The notes below the pieces were generated by a model that did not search any database, was not told the DNA's origin, and saw only the letters and a list, made by a program, of their open reading frames with translations. Shown here in pieces: positions 25,591-33,598 of a DNA stretch of 64,000 bases. The DNA is from Yaniella flava (lineage in GTDB: Bacteria > Actinomycetota > Actinomycetes > Actinomycetales > Micrococcaceae), in assembly GCF_039529295.1 (NCBI RefSeq), contig NZ_BAAAMN010000048.1, positions 1-64,000 on the forward strand, in the 5' to 3' direction. Position 1 is the stretch's first letter; the number at the start of each line of letters is the position of its first letter. The position numbers were made by a program, and so were the translations under genes.

Positions 25591-25703
25591 GAGCCGGTGG
25601 GGCGGAGGGTCACTACACCGGCCGCCCTCAGGTTGTGGCGTTCTAAGTGGTGCCGAACTGAGGTACGAAAGTTCAACTCAGCAAAGTACGGCATGACGTA
25701 GTT

Positions 25704-25750
25704 GTATGTTCGTGGACACGTATATAAGGTACAGCTCATGAAGAACATAC
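25704..25750. promoter_or_regulatory. Inverted repeat before the metal ABC operon
   Basis: GTATGTTC at 25704-25711 and GAACATAC at 25743-25750 form a perfect 8-bp inverted repeat with a 31-base spacer, just upstream of the binding-protein gene. TTGTAT at 25702 and TATAAG near 25725 may form the promoter inside it. It could be an operator or a leader hairpin; neither is proven. Confidence 0.4.
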
Positions 25751-25766
25751 GTCAGGGGGCCATGTC

Positions 25767-26717
25767 ATGTTGAAATCTCGTCGGCTGAGCGTCGCGGTTC
25801 TTAGCACGGCGGCTGTGCTCGTCTTCGCCAGCTGTGCTGGGAGCCCCACACCAGAAGCACAGGGCAATGAAGAGCTGACCGTCTATGCAACGACCGGGTA
25901 CCTCGCCGATGCCGTCGAAAATATCGCGCCTGACGCAGAGGTCATCACGATGGTTGGGCCCGGCGGCGATCCGCATACCTACCAGCCCTCCACCCAAGAC
26001 ATTCAAACCATTGAAGAATCCGACGTCGTCTTGTGGAACGGTTTGCACCTGGAAGCACAAATGATCGATATCTTGCAGGCCCAGGGGGACAGTCAGCTAG
26101 CTGTAGCTGATCAATTACCCGAAGACATATTGTTGTCCTGGCCCGAAACTGATGACCGGGGCAACGCCCTCCATGATCCACACGTGTGGAACAGCCCGGA
26201 AGCCTGGTCGCTGGTTGTCGACCACGTCGCCGAAAAACTCGCGGCCGCGGATCCAGAGCATTCAGAGGATTACCGTGCCAATGCGGAAACGTATCAGCAA
26301 GAGATTGCCGATACCGCTGCGGAGGTCGAGGACTTGTTGGCGGATGTGCCTGAGCCTCGCATGCTGATTACAGGTCACGATGCGTTCAACTATTTCGGCG
26401 AAACCTATGATCTGGATGTTCGCGCCACCGACTACGTGTCCACCGAAGCGGCGCTGAGCGCCAGCGAGCTCTCGGAACTGGCCGATCTGACTGCTGATCA
26501 TGAAGTTCCGGTGATCTTCCAAGACAACCAGGCCAACCCGCAGGCGATCACCAGTTTGCAGGAAGCAGTACGAGACCGGGGTTGGGAAGTCGAGGTCTCC
26601 AACCAGGAACTGTACGCCGATTCTCTGGGTGCCGAAGAGGGCGTCGAGACGTACCTCGGTGTATTTGAACACAATGCCAATGCGATTGCCGATGCGCTGG
26701 GAGAAGGCACCGAATGA
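25767..26717 (+). CDS. Metal (Mn/Zn) ABC transporter substrate-binding lipoprotein
   Basis: A 316-residue cluster-A1 metal-binding lipoprotein (TroA/MntA/PsaA family). The signal peptide ends in the lipobox VFASC near residue 23. Likely metal ligands are His in GGDPHTYQPS, His in DPHVWNSPE, His in ITGHDAFNYFG and Asp in IFQDNQANP. A His-His-His-Asp set resembles TroA (Zn or Mn) more than the Glu-containing Mn-only type. AGGGGG lies 8 bases before the ATG. The stop overlaps the ATPase start by 4 bases. A DtxR-family regulator at 59194 is a possible controller. Confidence 0.88.
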   Translation: MLKSRRLSVAVLSTAAVLVFASCAGSPTPEAQGNEELTVYATTGYLADAVENIAPDAEVITMVGPGGDPHTYQPSTQDIQTIEESDVVLWNGLHLEAQMIDILQAQGDSQLAVADQLPEDILLSWPETDDRGNALHDPHVWNSPEAWSLVVDHVAEKLAAADPEHSEDYRANAETYQQEIADTAAEVEDLLADVPEPRMLITGHDAFNYFGETYDLDVRATDYVSTEAALSASELSELADLTADHEVPVIFQDNQANPQAITSLQEAVRDRGWEVEVSNQELYADSLGAEEGVETYLGVFEHNANAIADALGEGTE

Positions 26718-27460
26718 CCAACCTTGCATGCGCAACACAGAACCTCGCGGTGGCGTATCGAGCCGAGCCGGTGCTCTATACGGTGGATTTCCAAGTGCCG
26801 GATGGTGCGGTCATGGGGATTGTCGGTCCTAACGGGGCCGGAAAATCCACACTCATTAAGGCTATGCTTGGTTTAGTGAAGCCGCTGACCGGTAGTGTCG
26901 AGTTCTTCGGTCAGCCGGTTGCCAAGATGCGTCAACGGGTCGGATATATGCCTCAATCCACATCGGTGGATTGGGATTTCCCGACCACGGTCATCGATGT
27001 GGTCACGATGGGCACCTACGGTTCGCTTGGGTTGTTTCGGCGCCCCAGAGCAAAACACCGCGCATTGGCTTACGACGCGTTGGAGCAAACCGGAATGGCG
27101 GAACTTGCCCGTCGCCAGATTGGTGAGCTCTCCGGCGGGCAACGTCAGCGCGTATTCTTGGCGCGTGCCCTCGTGCAACAGCCAGACCTGTACTTCCTGG
27201 ATGAACCATTTCAAGGCATCGACGCCCGATCCCAGCAGTCGATGGTCGAGGTACTTCGTGCGCTGCAGGCGAGTGGCAAAACCATCGTCATCGTGCACCA
27301 CGATCTGGCGACCCTGGCTGACTACTGCGATCACGTGACCCTGCTGAACCGTCGTATCGTAGCCCACGGGGCCGTCGAGGACGTCTTCACGCGCGATAAT
27401 ATTCGCACGACATATGATGTGACCGATGACAGTGCCGCGTTTCTGGAGTCCATCCGATGA
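26714..27460 (+). CDS. Metal ABC transporter ATP-binding protein
   Basis: A 248-residue ABC ATPase that powers metal import. Walker A GPNGAGKSTL is near residue 38, the signature LSGGQRQRVFLARAL near residue 138, Walker B LYFLDEPFQGID near residue 160, and the switch His in VIVHHDLA near residue 194. The sequence is of the MntB/ZnuC type (MPQSTSVDWDFPTTVIDVV). The gene overlaps both its neighbours by 4 bases, so the operon is tightly coupled. Confidence 0.92.
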   Translation: MTNLACATQNLAVAYRAEPVLYTVDFQVPDGAVMGIVGPNGAGKSTLIKAMLGLVKPLTGSVEFFGQPVAKMRQRVGYMPQSTSVDWDFPTTVIDVVTMGTYGSLGLFRRPRAKHRALAYDALEQTGMAELARRQIGELSGGQRQRVFLARALVQQPDLYFLDEPFQGIDARSQQSMVEVLRALQASGKTIVIVHHDLATLADYCDHVTLLNRRIVAHGAVEDVFTRDNIRTTYDVTDDSAAFLESIR

Positions 27461-28380
27461 GTCTCATCGAGTTCTTCGGTAACCACACCTACCGCATGGT
27501 GTTCTTCGGGACCATGGTCATTGGAATTGTGGCCGGTGCACTCGGCAGCTTCGCGTATCTGCGAAAACAATCATTGATTTCGGATGTCATTTCCCACGCA
27601 GCGCTCCCGGGTACCTTGTTGGCGTTTCTCACTGCCGTCACCGTGCTCGGTATCGACGGGCGCAATATGATCGGACTGATCATCGGGGCGATGGTGGTAG
27701 GTACCATCGCGGCGTTATTCGCCAACGCCGTCACCAGGGCCACAAAAATACGGATCGACACGTCGATGGCGGTCACCCTGACGGTCTTCTTCGGCGCCGG
27801 AATGCTGTTGATGCGTGTGATTTCTGACGGCGCGTTTCCTGGCAAAGGCGGGATTCAGGACTACCTGTTTGGTAACGCCTCTGTGATGACCGTTTCTGAC
27901 CTGCGAGCCAGCGTGATCGTCGGTGGGATTGCCCTGGTTATCATGCTGCTGTTTTTCAAAGAGTTCGCGCTGCGCAGCTTTGATCCGCAGCATGCCACCG
28001 TGCTGGGCCTGAATGTCCGACTCATCGACACGTTGACGTTCACTGCCATCGTGTTGGCTATCGTCATCGGTGTGAAATCAGTAGGCCTTGTCCTGATGGT
28101 GGCCTTTATCGTCACACCGCCTGCTGCCGCACGCCAATGGACCAAAAGTCTCGGCGCGGTGGTCACGCTTTCGGCCATCTTCGGAGCCGTCGGTTCAGGC
28201 GTGGGTGCATACTTGTCGATCGCCATGGTCAACGCTCCCCACCGGTCCGCTGATCGTGTTGACCCTGTTCGCCATCTTCGTTGTGTCGCTCGTGTTCTCT
28301 CCGCAACGCAGTATCGTCACGACGGCGCTTGCTCGAGTTCGCGCTCGCAGAGACCTTCGACGCGCATTGGAGACCGCATG
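27457..28380 (+). pseudogene. Metal ABC transporter permease 1, frameshifted
   Basis: A cluster-A1 (MntC/ZnuB-type) permease with about eight membrane segments, including LRKQSLISDVISHAALPG and VLMVAFIVTPPAAARQ. After SIAMVNAP the open frame turns into arginine-rich nonsense. One frame over, the sequence reads TGPLIVLTLFAIFVVSLVF and so on to a TGA that overlaps the start of the next gene (GCATGA at 28376-28381). The run CCCC at 28237-28240 has one C too many. With three C the gene would be a normal 307-residue permease. As written, the frame reads on into permease 2 as a 603-residue fusion. A homopolymer sequencing error is as likely as a real mutation. Confidence 0.8.
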
Positions 28381-29268
28381 AGCTTCGTCGTCGGGACGGC
28401 CTTGTTAGCAGTGGTCACTGCCGTGGCCTGTGCGCTGCCGGGTGTCTTCGTGGTCCTGCGCAAGGGATCAATGCTTGTGGACGCGATCGCGCACGCGGTA
28501 TTCCCCGGTATCGTCGTAGGATACGCCCTCACCCAAAACTTTGATTCACCGGTGTTGATCCTTGGCCCGGCACTGGCCGGGCTGATCGTGGTGGCAGGTG
28601 CTGAGGCACTAAACCGCACCGGGCTGCTCAGCGGGGACTCCCCGCAGGGGCTGATTTTTCCGGCGCTCTTTTCCATTGGCGTCATCATGGTGACAACACA
28701 GTTCGCAAATATTCACCTGGACACTCACATGGTGCTGGCCGGAGATCTGAATCTTGCTGCATATGAGCAACTCGAGATTGGTGGGGTAGCTGTCGGGCCC
28801 CAATATCTCTACGTCATGATCGGTATGCTTGTGGTGAATGCCGTGTTCCTGTCGGTGTTTTATCACCACCTGAAAGTGACTACTTTTGATTCCCAGTTTG
28901 CGTCGAGTCTTGGTATTCGGTCGAATGTGGTCAACATGGCGTTTATGTTTTTGGTGTCCGTGACGGTCACAGCGGCATTCAACGCCGCAGGAGCCATCCT
29001 GGTGATCGCACTGATGATTACCCCACCGGCAACCGCATATTTGCTGTCCAACAATCTGCCCACGATGATCGGCATCACGGTCGTGGTCGCGATCGTCGGC
29101 GCCCTGGTCGGTTTCGGCGCCGCCTACGTACTCAATGCTGCGACCAGCGCAGCCATGTCCGTGTTGTATGGAATCTTTTTTGTGCTCGCCATCGGCCTTG
29201 AGCGGTTCCGGCGGCGGCGTCGACAACGGGCGTCACAAGGAGAGCTTGTGGTCAGCCCCACAGTTTGA
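28378..29268 (+). CDS. Metal ABC transporter permease 2
   Basis: A 296-residue permease of the same A1 family, with PGVFVVLRKGSMLVDAIAHA near the N-terminus and VIALMITPPATAYLLSNNLP near residue 210. The ATG at 28378 forms the usual ATGA overlap with the intended stop of permease 1, so this is its natural start. It is in frame with the frameshifted upstream gene. Together with the ATPase and the lipoprotein it would complete an importer with two different permeases (the MntABCD layout). The tail is very arginine-rich (RRRRRQRASQ) and cytoplasmic. Confidence 0.85.
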   Translation: MSFVVGTALLAVVTAVACALPGVFVVLRKGSMLVDAIAHAVFPGIVVGYALTQNFDSPVLILGPALAGLIVVAGAEALNRTGLLSGDSPQGLIFPALFSIGVIMVTTQFANIHLDTHMVLAGDLNLAAYEQLEIGGVAVGPQYLYVMIGMLVVNAVFLSVFYHHLKVTTFDSQFASSLGIRSNVVNMAFMFLVSVTVTAAFNAAGAILVIALMITPPATAYLLSNNLPTMIGITVVVAIVGALVGFGAAYVLNAATSAAMSVLYGIFFVLAIGLERFRRRRRQRASQGELVVSPTV

Positions 29269-29481
29269 AACCTCAGGGCATTGGGTGCCACGAGGGTGAC
29301 ATTGCTTTAAAATCGTAGTGTTGTCATGCGATTGGTGACCTTTATGCGTACTTTGCAAGTAGTATACCTAGCCCAACATCATGTTGTGGTGTATCCACTC
29401 ATGTTGGTGTGACTATACGCGCGAGGTTTGTTGAGCTAACATAATAATCAAGCCTGCTTACCTATAGTTCAAGGAGCCATC

Positions 29482-29676
29482 ATGATTGAAGCCTGGATGT
29501 CCGCTGACGATATTGCTGAACACCTCGGGGTCACAAAGCACACCATTTATGGTTGGATCAATGACCGCTCCATGCCCGCCCATAAAATTGGCCGTCTCTG
29601 GAAGTTCAAGGCCTCTGAAGTCGACGAGTGGGTGCGCACTGGTGGCGCTGCAACGGTTGAAGACGAAGAAGGCTAA
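29482..29676 (+). CDS. Small helix-turn-helix (excisionase/MerR-like) DNA-binding protein
   Basis: A 64-residue protein consisting of one winged helix-turn-helix: MSADDIAEHLGVTKHTIYGW then KIGRLWKFKASEVDEWVR, the classic excisionase-type layout. CAAGGAG lies 7 bases before the ATG. No integrase or other phage gene is nearby, so it is an orphan. In actinobacteria such proteins may be phage leftovers, BldC-like regulators or partners of toxin or restriction genes. The 213 bases before it are AT-rich for this genome and contain no further gene that I can support. A bidirectional terminator follows. Confidence 0.8.
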   Translation: MIEAWMSADDIAEHLGVTKHTIYGWINDRSMPAHKIGRLWKFKASEVDEWVRTGGAATVEDEEG

Positions 29677-29694
29677 GAGACGTTTTTGAACATC

Positions 29695-29737
29695 AAAAAA
29701 TCCCGGTCTGTACGTTGAGTGTACAAACCGGGATTTT
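29695..29737. terminator. Bidirectional terminator
   Basis: AAAATCCCGGTCTGTAC and GTACAAACCGGGATTTT form a long stem with a 7-base loop, with A-run before and T-run after. It lies between the convergent small DNA-binding gene and the minus-strand gene ending at 29746 and can stop both. Confidence 0.9.
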
Positions 29738-29745
29738 CTTTGTGC

Positions 29746-30285
29746 TTATTCAGCGCTATTGAGTGGCTGTGGTGTGGGGTTTGTCCACGGGTCCTCAACC
29801 GGCTGGGAGAGACGCCATACAGCGTAGGCTGCACCAGCGGCAGCAACGGTAATACCAACGACGACGAGTCCACGACGGGACTTCTTCTTGCGCTTGGCCT
29901 GTTTTTTCAGTTGCTTTTCGGCATCCTGGGCCCAGTTCTTTGCGGCCTTCTGGAGGCGACGACCGGATTTCTTATCACCGGTCACACGAGTAATGGTGTC
30001 ATTCACAAAGGCTGGCAGCTCGGCATCCTTGATGACCTCTGCGCTTCGACCGGCAACCGGAGCAAGTTGGCCTGCGGCGGTCGGGATGTATTCGTCCTGA
30101 ACCTTCTGTTGGAAGTTCGTTGCGGCGTCGCCAACTTTATGTGCTGCATCCGAAATCTTGTGCGACACAGCATCTACCATTGGAGCGGCACGATCGGCGG
30201 AGTCCTGCCAAACGTTTTCTGCCCAGCCGCGAACCTGTGCCGCGGTGCCTCCCGACGGTGCTTTGGACTTGGATCGTCCGAACAT
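29746..30285 (-). CDS. Conserved actinobacterial-type protein with C-terminal membrane helix
   Basis: About 179 residues. The N-terminal two thirds are alanine-rich and helical, without enzyme motifs. A basic patch (KQLKKQAKRKKKSRR) precedes one membrane helix (GLVVVGITVAAAGAAYAVW), and the C-terminus ends VEDPWTNP. The order basic patch, helix, EDPW tail is familiar from proteins found next to the cyclophilin gene in Micrococcales, though I know no function. The second ATG (30285) is chosen because GGAGG lies inside the codons after the first ATG, at proper distance. It would be anchored with most of the protein in the cytoplasm. Confidence 0.7.
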   Translation of the reverse strand: MFGRSKSKAPSGGTAAQVRGWAENVWQDSADRAAPMVDAVSHKISDAAHKVGDAATNFQQKVQDEYIPTAAGQLAPVAGRSAEVIKDAELPAFVNDTITRVTGDKKSGRRLQKAAKNWAQDAEKQLKKQAKRKKKSRRGLVVVGITVAAAGAAYAVWRLSQPVEDPWTNPTPQPLNSAE

Positions 30286-30454
30286 ATATACCTCCATAAT
30301 AGGGAATGACTACAGTCTAGATTACGCGGTTGGGTTTGTCGTTGCCACGATCTGACTGCTTCGGGTCGTATTTCTTTAGGCCATCGGCGAATGAATACGT
30401 ACTCGCACTGACTCAAGACTGTGTCGGGGGCTCAGATGATGACAGAATAACCTC

Positions 30455-30985
30455 ATGAGTATTGCTACACATAAAGCTGTTATCAAAACCAACCGCGGCG
30501 ATGTTGTCGTCGAACTCTTCGGCAACCACGCCCCTAAGACCGTCAACAACTTTGTTGGTCTGGCAACCGGTACCCAGGAATGGACCGATCCAGCCATCGG
30601 CGAGAAGAAGAATGGTGTGGCCCTCTACGATGGCACTATCTTCCACCGCATCATCTCCGACTTCATGATCCAGGGCGGTGACCCACTGGGCAAAGGTATC
30701 GGTGGACCCGGCTACCAGTTCGAAGACGAATTCCACCCGGAACTCGACTTCAACGACCCATACAAGCTGGCCATGGCCAACGCTGGTCCAGGCACCAACG
30801 GCTCACAATTCTTCATCACCTCGGTTGCAACACCATGGCTGCAGAATCGCCACACCATCTTCGGTGAAGTCATTGACCCTGACTCGCAGAAACTGGTGGA
30901 CGAACTCAACACCGTGCCAACCGGCGCACAGGATCGTCCGGTCAACGATGTCGTCATCGAAACCATCGAAATCACCGAACTCTAA
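30455..30985 (+). CDS. ppiA: Cyclophilin-type peptidyl-prolyl cis-trans isomerase
   Basis: A 176-residue cytosolic cyclophilin, which speeds proline isomerisation during folding. Family motifs are complete: FHRIISDFMIQGGDP with the catalytic Arg near residue 68, and GTNGSQFFITSV near residue 110. The family sits near the chromosomal origin in actinobacteria, followed as here by a rhomboid protease and crgA. The next gene follows after 21 bases, so the two may be cotranscribed. Confidence 0.93.
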   Translation: MSIATHKAVIKTNRGDVVVELFGNHAPKTVNNFVGLATGTQEWTDPAIGEKKNGVALYDGTIFHRIISDFMIQGGDPLGKGIGGPGYQFEDEFHPELDFNDPYKLAMANAGPGTNGSQFFITSVATPWLQNRHTIFGEVIDPDSQKLVDELNTVPTGAQDRPVNDVVIETIEITEL

Positions 30986-31006
30986 ACCCTTTAGAAAGCA
31001 CGATAT

Positions 31007-31981
31007 ATGTCATCCGGTCCCTCGTTTGGTGCCTATCACGATCCCTCGGCTGAACAGCCGGTGTGTCCCCGGCACCCAGATCGGGTGACATATATTCGAT
31101 GCCAACGCTGCAACCAGCCGGTCTGCACCGACTGCCAGCGACCCTCTCAAGTCGGCGTGCTCTGCGTCGACTGTGTGCGCGAACATCAGCGTGCACTGCC
31201 CCGTGAACAACGGGCCCCAAAATTTACTGACCGCCGCGGGCACGCGATCCCGTTGGCGACGTACATCATTCTCGGCCTCACCGTGCTCGTTTACGCGCTG
31301 CAGTGGGCCGGCGAACTCATCCCGGCGTTCCCGCCAATCTACGAACTGTTCTTGTATTCCCCGCTGCATACGTCATGGGTAGCGCTTGAGGTAGCCCAGG
31401 TGACCGGGCAGTCGTTGTTCCAGCCATGGCGAATGCTCACCTCGGCGCTCGTGCATTCTATGGGCTCACCGGTCCACCTGCTCTTGAACATGGCGGTGCT
31501 GTGGATGATCGGCCGCCAGATCGAACAGTACCTCGGCGCCGCAAAATTCGTTGCGCTCTATGTGCTATCTGCCATCGGCGGGGCCGTCGCCGTCCTCTTT
31601 TTGGCTGAACCAAACTCAGCAGTCGTCGGCGCATCCGGTGCGGTGTACGGGCTGTTCGCGGCCCTGTGGCTGATCGGACGACGCTTGGGCGCTGACACCC
31701 GCGGCATCACCGTATTGATCGTCATCAACTTCGTATTCTCATTTATGGGTGCCAATATTTCCTGGCAGGGGCACCTCGGTGGCTTCATCACCGGGCTGGC
31801 CGCCTCGACACCAGTCGTACTGGCAGATAAAAAACAGGCCGGCATCGGTTCAACGCCCGAGCTCCGCAAGAAGCTCAACCGTCGAACCTGGCTCGGCCTG
31901 GCGCTCGTCCTCGTCCTGCTCATTGCACTGACCGTCATCGGTGCGCTGTTGATCGACACTCAGGCCATTCTCGGCCGCTAA
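31007..31981 (+). CDS. Rhomboid-family intramembrane serine protease
   Basis: A 324-residue protein. The N-terminus has a B-box-like zinc finger with CPRHPDRVTYIRCQRCNQPV, then CTDCQ and CVDCV, as in other actinobacterial rhomboids. Six or so membrane segments follow. The catalytic Ser is in GASGAVYGL near residue 212 and the His in WQGHLGGFITG near residue 258. These enzymes cut membrane helices of target proteins; targets in this organism are unknown. The gene lies just before the DnaA-box cluster. Confidence 0.9.
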   Translation: MSSGPSFGAYHDPSAEQPVCPRHPDRVTYIRCQRCNQPVCTDCQRPSQVGVLCVDCVREHQRALPREQRAPKFTDRRGHAIPLATYIILGLTVLVYALQWAGELIPAFPPIYELFLYSPLHTSWVALEVAQVTGQSLFQPWRMLTSALVHSMGSPVHLLLNMAVLWMIGRQIEQYLGAAKFVALYVLSAIGGAVAVLFLAEPNSAVVGASGAVYGLFAALWLIGRRLGADTRGITVLIVINFVFSFMGANISWQGHLGGFITGLAASTPVVLADKKQAGIGSTPELRKKLNRRTWLGLALVLVLLIALTVIGALLIDTQAILGR

Positions 31982-32003
31982 CCCCACGGTGTGTGACGCG
32001 CCC

Positions 32004-32148
32004 TGTGGAGAAACAGCGGAGTTAAACACAGTTTTCCCACAAGCATTCCACAAGTTATCCACAGCAAGTGTGTATAAGTGGAGTACGATCATGCCAAATC
32101 GCTGGGTATCCACAGAGTTACCCACAGGTTCATCCACAATGTGGAGAA
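32004..32148. promoter_or_regulatory. Cluster of DnaA boxes between rhomboid and crgA genes
   Basis: Six DnaA-box-like 9-mers occur in 145 bases. TTATCCACA at 32055 is perfect. GTATCCACA at 32106, TTACCCACA at 32118 and TCATCCACA at 32130 have one mismatch each. TGTGGAGAA at 32004 and 32140 is the box on the other strand with one mismatch. Weaker ones are TTTCCCACA at 32033 and TGTGGGGAT at 32175. No dnaA or dnaN gene is in the window. It may be a DnaA-titration or regulatory cluster near the origin, or a part of the origin itself. Confidence 0.75.
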
Positions 32149-32183
32149 TTACATGCGTGTAACTCTAGGATGTCTGTGGGGAT

Positions 32184-32453
32184 CTACCGCCAGCGGGTCA
32201 TCATAATAAAACCGACCATAGCGAGCCCGAACCCGACAATAATGTTCCAACCGCCGATCCCCGGAATAGGATACTGACCGCCCGGCGCAAGGTAAAACAC
32301 CATAATCCACAACAGCCCGACGATGAGCAGTCCAAACATGACCGCCTTATACCAGGTAGGAAGCGGCTGGGGCTGATCGTCAGCTGCTAATAACTGTGCG
32401 TCGAGTTCGGTTTCCTGCGAGTCGGCCTTACCGCGCTTCTTCGATGATGCCAA
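32184..32453 (-). CDS. crgA: Cell division protein CrgA
   Basis: An 89-residue protein with two membrane segments (AVMFGLLIVGLLWIMVFYL and IIVGFGLAMVGFIMMTRW) joined by the conserved PIPGIGGWN loop. CrgA recruits FtsZ/FtsI partners and coordinates septum growth in actinobacteria. The position, right of the rhomboid gene and convergent with it, is the normal one in this group. The DnaA boxes lie between the two stop codons, so they are not in a promoter of either gene. Confidence 0.93.
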   Translation of the reverse strand: MASSKKRGKADSQETELDAQLLAADDQPQPLPTWYKAVMFGLLIVGLLWIMVFYLAPGGQYPIPGIGGWNIIVGFGLAMVGFIMMTRWR

Positions 32454-32550
32454 TGCGTGTCCTGTTCAACAAGGGGGCGTATACTACTGACAGTATTCTA
32501 CGTGTACGAGCTTCGTACCGCAGCGTATCTTGACTCCTAGGATTTTCACC

Positions 32551-33390
32551 ATGTCAGATGCCGGTTCACAGCCGCTATCTCGCCGCCCGCGTCGCGCGGC
32601 AAAAAAACGTCCGCCACGACCAACCTTCCTCGGTGTGCTCGGCGAGTTGCTGATCACCGCCGGGCTCTTCGTCCTGCTGTTTGTAGTGTGGGAGCTCTAT
32701 TGGACCAATCTCGGCGCCAACCGTGAGGCCCAAGCACACCGCGATACGATGGCCGATACCTTCAGCGAAAACTATGATGCCGGATTCGACGGTTCAGGCC
32801 CGGACCCGGCCGTGCCCGAAGAGGTCACAAGCGGCGACCCGTGGGGCATGCTCTACATTCCGCGCTTTGGCCCAGATTATTCGGTGCCCATGCTCGATGG
32901 CACCGGCCCCGAAATCGACTCGGCCGTGGTAGGTCGGTATGAGGACTCGCCGCGCCCGGGTGAAGAGGGCAACCTTGCTCTGGCAGGCCATCGACAAACC
33001 TACGGTGCCGTGCTGTGGGACATGGACAAGCTGCAAGATGGCGACCGCATGTACGTCCAAACCGCCAACGGCTGGTGGGTATACGAAACGCGCATGGTGC
33101 ACATTGTGGATCCGTCCGACATCGAAGTGTTAGCCCCCAACCCGATGGATCCAGCATCGGGCGAGCCGGATGGCAGCTGGTTGACGTTGACGACGTGCCA
33201 CCCGCCCTACACCGTGCTGGAACGCATGATTTCGCACGCCGAGCTCGTCGATTTTGTGCCGCTGGCCGACGGAGCACCCGAGAAGATTGCTGAATCGGTC
33301 GGCGACATCGAGCTCGAAGCCGCCCCGTCCACCATTGATACACCCGAGCACAATGACGCTATGGCTCACCGCGTCGCCGAGGAGGCATAA
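32551..33390 (+). CDS. Class E sortase
   Basis: About 279 residues. A basic N-terminus (RRPRRAAKKRPPR) is followed by one membrane helix (LLITAGLFVLLFVVWELYW), then the sortase domain outside. The catalytic His is in LALAGHRQTYG near residue 144 and the Cys in LTTCHPPYTVLERMI near residue 217; a conserved Arg follows. Class E sortases attach surface proteins or pilin-like proteins to the wall at LAXTG-like signals in high-GC Gram-positives. ATG 32551 is preferred over a TTG at 32530. The stop codon overlaps the start of the next small gene. Confidence 0.9.
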   Translation: MSDAGSQPLSRRPRRAAKKRPPRPTFLGVLGELLITAGLFVLLFVVWELYWTNLGANREAQAHRDTMADTFSENYDAGFDGSGPDPAVPEEVTSGDPWGMLYIPRFGPDYSVPMLDGTGPEIDSAVVGRYEDSPRPGEEGNLALAGHRQTYGAVLWDMDKLQDGDRMYVQTANGWWVYETRMVHIVDPSDIEVLAPNPMDPASGEPDGSWLTLTTCHPPYTVLERMISHAELVDFVPLADGAPEKIAESVGDIELEAAPSTIDTPEHNDAMAHRVAEEA

Positions 33391-33551
33391 TGTACGCCTG
33401 GATCTTCCACATTCTGCCCGGGCCCACCTGGTTCCGGTGGATTCTGGTGCTCGCCGCGCTGGCCGCGATCGTTTTTGTGCTCATGGAAGTTGTGTATCCA
33501 TGGGTTGCTGAATTCGGGTTCTTCTCTGATGCGACCATGAACGTCGAATAG
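33390..33551 (+). CDS. Small single-helix membrane protein next to the sortase
   Basis: A 53-residue frame whose ATG shares its A with the sortase stop (TAATG), with GGAGG 5-6 bases upstream, so coupled translation is expected. It begins MYAWIFHILPGPTWFRWI, then has one hydrophobic helix and the ending VAEFGFFSDATMNVE. A short protein with the pattern LPGP-W, one helix and PWV is found behind the class E sortase in many actinobacteria as far as I recall. No function is known. Confidence 0.75.
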   Translation: MYAWIFHILPGPTWFRWILVLAALAAIVFVLMEVVYPWVAEFGFFSDATMNVE

Positions 33552-33598
33552 TTCAGATTTGTAGGAATGTATTCGGCTCGCGCGAGGTTGACCTAGAT

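Noticed and set aside
27457..29268. A genuine 603-residue two-domain permease
   Set aside because: The linker is arginine-rich nonsense, while the other frame keeps the proper end of permease 1 and the ATGA overlap. A frameshift explains it better.
29333..29401. A 22-codon frame (ATG at 29333) before the small DNA-binding gene
   Set aside because: No ribosome site and no recognisable content; the frame is too short to support.
32004..32183. Declaring the DnaA-box cluster to be the chromosomal origin
   Set aside because: No dnaA, dnaN or AT-rich unwinding stretch is visible, and in actinobacteria the origin normally lies between dnaA and dnaN. Kept only as a DnaA-box cluster.
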